In this document: piece by piece, positions 14,866-19,982 of the stretch
Position numbering within the stretch: position 1 is the stretch's first letter
How the letters are laid out: every line of letters begins with the position of its first letter
Source of the DNA: Coxiellaceae bacterium UBA1530
Lineage (GTDB): Bacteria > Pseudomonadota > Gammaproteobacteria > Coxiellales > Coxiellaceae
Assembly: GCA_002323325.1 (NCBI GenBank)
Contig: DCQA01000039.1
Span: 1,482-21,463, forward strand
Reading direction: 5' to 3'
Length of the DNA stretch: 19,982 nt
Made by a program: the position numbers and the translations under genes
Notes under the pieces: generated by a model
What the model saw: the letters and a program-made list of their open reading frames with translations, nothing else
Database searches by the model: none
Told to the model about the DNA's origin: nothing

Positions 14866-15591
14866 TTATAAAGCAAATTCATGTCCCAAGTAAACGTCCC
14901 GTACCTGTTCATTATTGAGTATATCGTCCGCGGATCCTGTTGCAATGAGCTGGCCTTGATCAACAATATACGCTTTTTGACAGATATCCAGAGTCTCTCT
15001 TACGTTATGGTCAGTAATAAGGACGCCAATATTCCTTTGTTGTAAGTGCGTAATGATACGCTTTATATCAATAATGGATATTGGATCAATTCCTGCAAAT
15101 GGTTCATCTAATAAAATGAATTGTGGGTTGATAGCCAGAGCCCTAGCAATTTCAACACGTCGTGTCTCACCACCAGAGAGGCTAATAGCCATGGTGTCCT
15201 TAAGGTGAGTAATGTGAAATTCGTTTAACAGTTGATCTCTTTTTTCAAGACGTTGTTGTTTGTTGAGATCTTTACGACGTTCAAGGATAGCAAGAATATT
15301 TTGAGAAACAGTGAGTTTTCTGAAGATAGAACGCTCTTGAGGAAGATAGCCAATTCCTAATTGTGCTCTTTTATGGATAGGTAGAGCGGTGATGTCGCGA
15401 TCATCCAGAAAAATTTGCCCATGGGTGGGTTGTACGAGACCGACAGTCATATAAAAAGTAGTGGTTTTTCCAGCACCATTTGGCCCTAGCAAGCCAGCAA
15501 TCTCACCTTTGTTCAATGTCATTGAAATACCATTGACAACAAAGCGCGATTTGTATTTCTTTTGGACATTTTTAATATGAAGTTGAGTCAT
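14866..15591 (-). CDS. lptB: LPS export ABC transporter ATP-binding protein LptB
   Basis: LptB ATPase, 241 residues, the same length as E. coli LptB. It powers LPS extraction from the inner membrane together with LptF, LptG and LptC. Walker A is GPNGAGKT (36-43), the Q-loop is in YLPQERSIF, the signature is LSGGE (138-142), Walker B is FILLDEP with Glu163, and the H-loop His195 is in ITDHNVRET. RRVEIARAL after the signature is typical of LptB. The ATG has no clear ribosome binding site. lptF and lptG are not in this window. Confidence 0.97.
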   Translation of the reverse strand: MTQLHIKNVQKKYKSRFVVNGISMTLNKGEIAGLLGPNGAGKTTTFYMTVGLVQPTHGQIFLDDRDITALPIHKRAQLGIGYLPQERSIFRKLTVSQNILAILERRKDLNKQQRLEKRDQLLNEFHITHLKDTMAISLSGGETRRVEIARALAINPQFILLDEPFAGIDPISIIDIKRIITHLQQRNIGVLITDHNVRETLDICQKAYIVDQGQLIATGSADDILNNEQVRDVYLGHEFAL

Positions 15592-15658
15592 GGTATGGGG
15601 TTATGTCAGCAGTTAATGTGAGATTAGCCTAGAGTATTATTACCTGGGGTTCAAGCTC

Positions 15659-16243
15659 TTACGCTTCAGGTTGTGGTATGTAATGGCCTTTTGTCTGTGA
15701 TAATAGCGTGTAGTCTCCTGTTTTTAAGTTTGCTTGCATACCATTTCCTTGGATAGTTGAACCCTGTTGGTAAATTGATACGGGTTGATCGGAAGTGGCT
15801 TGCGATAGTTTTGGATAAAGTGTAGCGGCAGAAGTCTTTATGGTCATAGCAGGGGAATCTGGAGTTTTGATGCGATGAAATTCCACATGTCCTGCAAGCT
15901 TTAAGACGGTATTGTTTTTAGTGCTGTTACCACGATCCGCTGTGATATGCCATGTTTGTTTGTGTGATGTATCTGAGTATGTGAACACATTAGGTTGGTC
16001 AAACATCATTAAATCTTTGGGTTGGAAGTAGGTTGTTGTTTTAGAATGAAGTGTCGCTGTCAAGAAGCCTTCTGCATTGTGGGAGTCGTAAGTCACGTCG
16101 TTAACAACAAGATCAGGCGAGTCGGTAATGTTAGCACGAGTTGGATTATTGTTGAGGTGGTTATGGAATAAGTCAAACACACCGTACGACAAAAGGACCA
16201 GTGTGAATAGGATGATGGTGAGTAAAGTTAAGCGTTTAATCAC
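15659..16243 (-). CDS. lptC: LPS export system protein LptC
   Basis: LptC, 194 residues, about the usual length. One N-terminal membrane anchor spans about 4-24 (LTLLTIILFTLVLLSYGVF), followed by a periplasmic beta-jellyroll domain that passes LPS from LptBFG to LptA. Family cues are GFLTATLHSKTTTYFQPKDLMMFDQPNVFTY-type strands and a later block HITADRGNSTKNNTVLKLAGHVEFHR. It starts at a GTG (16243) that overlaps the kdsC 3' end by eight bases, with GAG eight bases upstream. The 67 bases between its stop and lptB are too short for lptA, which normally sits there. Confidence 0.93.
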   Translation of the reverse strand: MIKRLTLLTIILFTLVLLSYGVFDLFHNHLNNNPTRANITDSPDLVVNDVTYDSHNAEGFLTATLHSKTTTYFQPKDLMMFDQPNVFTYSDTSHKQTWHITADRGNSTKNNTVLKLAGHVEFHRIKTPDSPAMTIKTSAATLYPKLSQATSDQPVSIYQQGSTIQGNGMQANLKTGDYTLLSQTKGHYIPQPEA

Positions 16244-16775
16244 AGTGTTGCTCTTGTTTAGAGTGCGTGTCGTGTTGGGTTTGAGCTTGTAAAATGCAGT
16301 CGCAGGCCTCTCTCACAGCACCCATACCTCCGGTCTTGACGGTTTGCCAAACAGCGCCTTCCTTGACGGCGGGGACAGCATTGGCAACTGCAATCGGCAG
16401 CGAGACTTGCTTCATAACCGCTAAATCTGGAATATCATCGCCCATGTAGGCTACCTCTTCGGGTGTCAACTGGTAATATTCAAGCAACTCCTGGAAAGCA
16501 AGGGTCTTATCTTTTTGTCCTTGATAAACCTGCTTTACATCAAGCTCATTCATGCGTAATGAAACCGCTTGGCTGGTTCGTCCGCTAATAATCGCAACCG
16601 CAATTCCGGCTTCTTGAATTGCCCTGATACCATGACCATCATGACTATGAAAGCTTTTGATATCCTCACCATTTGAACACAACGTGACAGCACCATTAGT
16701 GAGAACGCCATCGACATCAAGGATCAGTAGTCGAATACGTTGTGCGATATTGACGAGTGGCTGTGTGAATGGCAT
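16236..16775 (-). CDS. kdsC: 3-deoxy-D-manno-octulosonate 8-phosphate phosphatase KdsC
   Basis: KdsC, 179 residues, a HAD phosphatase releasing Kdo from Kdo-8-phosphate in LPS core synthesis. HAD motif I DVDGVLT (20-26) holds Asp20 and Asp22. SFHSHDGHGI is the substrate loop, IISGRTS (62-68) is motif II, and AYMGDDIPDL (109-118) is motif IV. The Gly-rich KTGGMGAVREACDCIL tail marks KdsC. It overlaps kdsD by one base (TAATG) and lptC by eight, showing translational coupling; GGGAG lies eight bases before its ATG. The last 15 residues are polar, His/Gln-rich and unconserved. Confidence 0.97.
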   Translation of the reverse strand: MPFTQPLVNIAQRIRLLILDVDGVLTNGAVTLCSNGEDIKSFHSHDGHGIRAIQEAGIAVAIISGRTSQAVSLRMNELDVKQVYQGQKDKTLAFQELLEYYQLTPEEVAYMGDDIPDLAVMKQVSLPIAVANAVPAVKEGAVWQTVKTGGMGAVREACDCILQAQTQHDTHSKQEQHCD

Positions 16776-17758
16776 TAGGCTACTCCCGCTTGAAGTAAGT
16801 CATGAAGGTGTAAAATTCCTTTGACAACTTGATGATTGTCAGTGACAACTAGTGAGGTTATTTTGTTGTGTTGCATGATGTTGAGTGCCTCTACGGCCAG
16901 CATTGTGGCAGAGATAGTTTGGCATGTTGTTGTCATGACTTCGTGAATCAGTGTTGTATGGATGTTAACGTTGTTATCGAGGGTTCTTCGTAAATCACCA
17001 TCCGTAAAAATACCCTGTAGTTGACCTTGGTTGTCACAGATGGTTGTCATTCCGAGTTGTTTACTGGTCATTTCATAAAGCGCTTCGCGTAATGAGGTTG
17101 ATGCCTCGACGACGGGTATTTGTTTACCACTGTGCATCAGGTCTTGAGTGCGAAGTAACAAGCGTTTTCCTAGTGCGCCAGCAGGATGAAAGAGTGCAAA
17201 ATCGTTGGATGTGAATCCACGCATTTTCAACAAGACAACGGCAAGTGCATCACCCATCACAAGACATGCCGTGGTACTGGTTGTTGGCGCTAAGCCCAGA
17301 GGACACGCTTCTTGGGATACCGCAATGTTGAGGTGGTGGTTAGAAGCCTTGCTGAGAGTAGAGTGGGTGTTCCCGGTCATCGCAATAATGCTGGTATTTA
17401 GGCGCTTCAAGAAAGGCAGTAATGCGACGATTTCTGGTGTTTCTCCTGAGTTAGAAATGATGAGTGTGACATCCTTAGCCGTAATCATTCCCATATCGCC
17501 ATGTGAAGCTTCACTAGGGTGAACAAAAAAAGCAGGTGTGCCTGTGCTCGCCAGAGTCGCAGCTATTTTCTTACCAATATGGCCGGATTTGCCCATACCG
17601 ATAACTATCAGGCGACCCTGGCAATGAAGGATATGCTGACAGGCGTGCTCGAATGAGTCGTTAAGTCTTTGTTTAAGCTCAATAATTGCATTAGCTTCAA
17701 TGTCTAGGACGTTGCTAGCGATGTCTTTGATCGATGAGGGTGAGAGAACTTCGGACAT
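16775..17758 (-). CDS. kdsD: D-arabinose 5-phosphate isomerase KdsD (KpsF/GutQ family)
   Basis: Arabinose-5-phosphate isomerase, 327 residues, making the first committed precursor of Kdo from ribulose-5-phosphate. The N-terminal SIS domain spans about 40-180, with IVIGMGKSGHIGKKIAATL (51-69, including Lys57), HPSEASHGDMG (80-90) and ISNSGETPE. Two CBS domains fill about 205-325 (KQLGMTTICD, IFTDGDLRR, NKITSLVVTD). First gene of the kdsD-kdsC-lptC-lptB-hpf-ptsN-npr operon and divergent from murA. AAGG is only one base from the ATG, so the ribosome binding site is poor. Confidence 0.96.
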   Translation of the reverse strand: MSEVLSPSSIKDIASNVLDIEANAIIELKQRLNDSFEHACQHILHCQGRLIVIGMGKSGHIGKKIAATLASTGTPAFFVHPSEASHGDMGMITAKDVTLIISNSGETPEIVALLPFLKRLNTSIIAMTGNTHSTLSKASNHHLNIAVSQEACPLGLAPTTSTTACLVMGDALAVVLLKMRGFTSNDFALFHPAGALGKRLLLRTQDLMHSGKQIPVVEASTSLREALYEMTSKQLGMTTICDNQGQLQGIFTDGDLRRTLDNNVNIHTTLIHEVMTTTCQTISATMLAVEALNIMQHNKITSLVVTDNHQVVKGILHLHDLLQAGVA

Positions 17759-17791
17759 ACCTTAAACTTTTTGTGTGGTTAGCGTCGGCTC

Positions 17792-17797
17792 ATTATA
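17792..17797 (-). promoter_or_regulatory. Candidate -10 element of the kdsD operon promoter
   Basis: The minus strand carries a perfect TATAAT at 17792-17797, about 34 bases before the kdsD start codon. No good -35 is seen at 16-18 bases upstream, so activity may be weak or need an activator. It is the only strong -10 match I see in this intergenic region on this strand. Confidence 0.4.
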
Positions 17798-17888
17798 AGG
17801 AATTTGGTTGAATTTACTACTTATATTGGCGATCAGCCAGCGATCACGATGAGTTCGTTAACTATATGGCTTTTAAATGAGTAAGCGT

Positions 17889-17917
17889 TTTACGATCTGA
17901 TGTTTGTTCGGTATGAT
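17889..17917 (+). promoter_or_regulatory. Candidate sigma-70 promoter for murA
   Basis: TTTACG (17889-17894) and TATGAT (17912-17917, five of six consensus bases) are 17 bases apart. Transcription would begin near 17924, about 28 bases before the murA ATG. Found by eye. Confidence 0.45.
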
Positions 17918-17951
17918 GGTAAAATTTTTCGAGTATAAGTTAGGGATTTGA

Positions 17952-19211
17952 ATGCAAAAAATACAAGTATCAGGTGGCTTTCAGCTAGACGGGGTCGTGG
18001 AAATTGCAGGGGCAAAGAACGCTGTCTTACCTATTCTAGCTGCCACATTATTGTGTGAAGAAGCAGTGACCTTGAGTAACATTCCACATTTGCACGATGT
18101 GACAACCATGATGGATTTACTCGCCCGATTGGGTGTGACGTTTACCGTGGATGAGTTTATCAATGTTGAAGCTAACGCCTCCTCGGTTTCGAAATTTTGC
18201 GCACCATACGAGCTGGTCAAGACGATGCGTGCGTCTATACTGGTACTGGGCCCCTTATTGACTCGTTTTGGTCAAGCTGAAGTATCGCTACCAGGGGGGT
18301 GTGCTATTGGGTCTCGCCCGGTAGACGTGCATATTGAAGGGATGCGTTTGATGGGTGCTGATATCACTGTATCTGATGGCTTTATTCACGCGTCAGTCAA
18401 GGGTCGCTTAAGAGGAGCTGAGTTAAATCTTGGAAAGATCACCGTAACAGGCACAGAAAACCTTATTATGGCGGCGGTGTTGGCTGAGGGTGAAACCATT
18501 ATTCACAATGCAGCTATGGAGCCAGAAGTCACGGACTTAGTTAACTTCTTAAATGCTATGGGTGCTGATATTCAGGGAGTAGGCACTGAAACGCTGACAA
18601 TCCTAGGTGTAAAGGCCTTGAACGGAGGCGCATATCGCATCATTCCTGATCGCATTGAGGCGGGTACTTTTTTAGCGGCAGGTGCATTGACACGTGGGCG
18701 TGTCAAAGTCACCCAGGTGTGTCCTGAACATTTATCAGCGACGTTAGCCGCCTTCGAGGAAGCGGGCGCGCATCTAACACAAGGTGAAGATTGGATTGAG
18801 TTGGATATGCAAGGGCGACGTCCTAAGGCGGTTAATTTTGACACAAACCCCTATCCGTTCATGCCAACGGATATGCAAGCGCAATTTATGGCGATGAATG
18901 TGCTGGCAGATGGAGAGTCAATCATCACCGAAAACGTGTTTGAGAATCGTTTCATGCACGTTCACGAAATGTGTCGACTGGGTGCAGATATTCGATTAGA
19001 CGGTAAAACAGCGTATTGCTCAGGTGTTGATACACTTCAGGCTGCACCAGTGATGGCAACGGATCTTCGTGCCTCAGCGGGCTTAGTGCTCGCTGCTTTA
19101 ATGGCTGAGGGTGATACCCCAATTGATAGAATTTATCACATTGATCGTGGTTATGAGCGTATCGAAGAGAAGCTAACGCAGCTAGGTGCTTCAATAAAGC
19201 GTCTTTCTTAA
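17952..19211 (+). CDS. murA: UDP-N-acetylglucosamine 1-carboxyvinyltransferase MurA
   Basis: MurA, 419 residues, the usual length. It transfers enolpyruvate from PEP to UDP-GlcNAc, the first committed step of peptidoglycan synthesis. Lys22-Asn23 in AGAKNAVLP binds substrate. Cys117 in LPGGCAIGSRPVD is the catalytic residue and fosfomycin target, so no Asp-type natural resistance is predicted. Further blocks are NLIMAAVLAEGETIIHNAA, YPFMPTDMQAQFMAMN and DLRASAGLVLAALMAEG. AGGG lies seven bases before the ATG. Divergent from the Kdo/LPS operon, an arrangement common near kdsD in gammaproteobacteria. The Nif3-family gene follows after nine bases. Confidence 0.98.
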   Translation: MQKIQVSGGFQLDGVVEIAGAKNAVLPILAATLLCEEAVTLSNIPHLHDVTTMMDLLARLGVTFTVDEFINVEANASSVSKFCAPYELVKTMRASILVLGPLLTRFGQAEVSLPGGCAIGSRPVDVHIEGMRLMGADITVSDGFIHASVKGRLRGAELNLGKITVTGTENLIMAAVLAEGETIIHNAAMEPEVTDLVNFLNAMGADIQGVGTETLTILGVKALNGGAYRIIPDRIEAGTFLAAGALTRGRVKVTQVCPEHLSATLAAFEEAGAHLTQGEDWIELDMQGRRPKAVNFDTNPYPFMPTDMQAQFMAMNVLADGESIITENVFENRFMHVHEMCRLGADIRLDGKTAYCSGVDTLQAAPVMATDLRASAGLVLAALMAEGDTPIDRIYHIDRGYERIEEKLTQLGASIKRLS

Positions 19212-19220
19212 GGAGCGAGT

Positions 19221-19976
19221 ATGGATATTCGAGAGTGTGAAGGTTATCTCAATCAATTGTTAAATGCCAAGTCTATCCGTGACTATGCCCCAAACGGGCT
19301 TCAGGTGAGTGGCACGCGACCAGTACAACACATTGTGACGGGTGTTACAGCTTGTCAGGCCTTGTTAGACGCAGCAGCGAAAGAGGGTGCCGATACAATC
19401 TTGGTGCATCACGGTTATTTTTTTAAAGGCGAGCCAGAGGTGATTACTGGTATGAAGCGCAACCGCATAGCAACATTAATCCAGCATGATATGCATTTAT
19501 TGGCTTATCATTTGCCTTTAGACTGTCATCCTGAGCTTGGTAATAATGTGCTGTTTGGGCAAGCCATCGGTGTTGATGGGGTGGGGACCTTTTCAGTCGG
19601 TGACTATCGCGATGCGGGCAGTTTTGGCTCTTTGAAACAACCGTGTTCTGCAATTGAGTTATCGCACCAACTGGAGGGCCTGTTGGGTCAACGGCCACTC
19701 CATATTGCGGGTCATTCGCGAACTCTTCAACGCATTGCGTGGGCAACGGGTGCAGCTCAAGATTTTATCATCGAAGCGAATGCTCTCGGTGTGGACGCTT
19801 TTATTACCGGTGAAGCCTCAGAACGAACTTGTCACTATGCGCGCGAGAATGGCATTGATTTTTTTGCGGCAGGGCATCATGCTACAGAGCGTTTTGGCGT
19901 AAAAGCACTGGGGGAGCATCTAGCTAATCAGTTTAGTTTAAAGCAGTCTTTTATTGATATTCCTAATCCAATTTAG
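19221..19976 (+). CDS. ybgI: Nif3/YbgI-family dinuclear metal protein
   Basis: Nif3-like protein (GTP cyclohydrolase 1 type 2 homolog in many annotations), 251 residues, close to E. coli YbgI at 247. NGLQVSG (25-31) is the family start motif. Metal ligands expected from the family are visible: His63-His64 in LVHHG, Asp101 in LPLDCHPELGNN, and His219 and Glu223 in AAGHHATERFG. DAFITGEASE is also typical. Biochemical role remains unclear. AAGGAG overlaps the murA stop codon six bases before the ATG, so the two are likely co-transcribed. The stop lies just inside the window end. Confidence 0.95.
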   Translation: MDIRECEGYLNQLLNAKSIRDYAPNGLQVSGTRPVQHIVTGVTACQALLDAAAKEGADTILVHHGYFFKGEPEVITGMKRNRIATLIQHDMHLLAYHLPLDCHPELGNNVLFGQAIGVDGVGTFSVGDYRDAGSFGSLKQPCSAIELSHQLEGLLGQRPLHIAGHSRTLQRIAWATGAAQDFIIEANALGVDAFITGEASERTCHYARENGIDFFAAGHHATERFGVKALGEHLANQFSLKQSFIDIPNPI

Positions 19977-19982
19977 TGCGCG

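Noticed and set aside
1..19982. CRISPR arrays, tRNA or rRNA genes, insertion sequences, integrase or phage genes
   Set aside because: Read for on both strands; no regularly spaced repeats, cloverleaf-like segments, or transposase/integrase motifs were found.

Overview
The window comes from a gammaproteobacterium with moderate-to-low GC (about 40% by eye). The gene orders yciO-scpA-scpB-rluB, yciB-yciI and kdsD-kdsC-lptC-lptB-hpf-ptsN-npr next to murA are typical of that class. Several long orphan ORFs, many with paired membrane helices, lie among the conserved genes. That pattern recalls host-associated lineages such as the Legionellales/Coxiellaceae, but this placement is inference; no single gene proves it.

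Layout. 1-471 is the 3' end of a YheS-type ABC-F ATPase gene. 472-4883 is an island of four unrecognised ORFs: two small two-helix membrane proteins (496-855 and 1015-1437, minus), a roughly 656-residue polytopic membrane protein (1693-3663, plus) and an AT-rich soluble protein (3669-4484, minus). A 399-base gene-free stretch follows. 4884-5879 is yheT, the usual neighbour of yheS, so the island appears to have split a conserved pair. Next come a minus-strand Fe-S sulfonucleotide reductase (cysH-like), the zinc-independent ribosomal protein L31 gene rpmE2, and another orphan ORF with a membrane hairpin (7247-8557, plus) whose 3' end overlaps yciI tail to tail. yciB-yciI is a minus-strand pair.

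9585-12875 is a plus-strand group: yciO, scpA and scpB (condensin accessory subunits; ScpB has a long acidic tail) and rluB (23S rRNA pseudouridine synthase). A protein-kinase-fold gene (minus) follows.

13770-17758 is a tightly packed minus-strand operon joining Kdo synthesis (kdsD, kdsC), LPS export (lptC, lptB), ribosome hibernation (hpf) and the nitrogen PTS (ptsN, npr). Compared with the familiar order, lptA, rpoN and rapZ are absent from their usual positions. murA (peptidoglycan precursor synthesis) is divergent from it and is followed closely by a Nif3/YbgI-family gene.

No tRNA, rRNA, insertion sequence, CRISPR array or integrase was seen. The best candidates for undescribed biology are the orphan ORFs between yheS and yheT, the orphan at 7247-8557, the atypical kinase, and the reduced lpt/rpoN/PTS operon.
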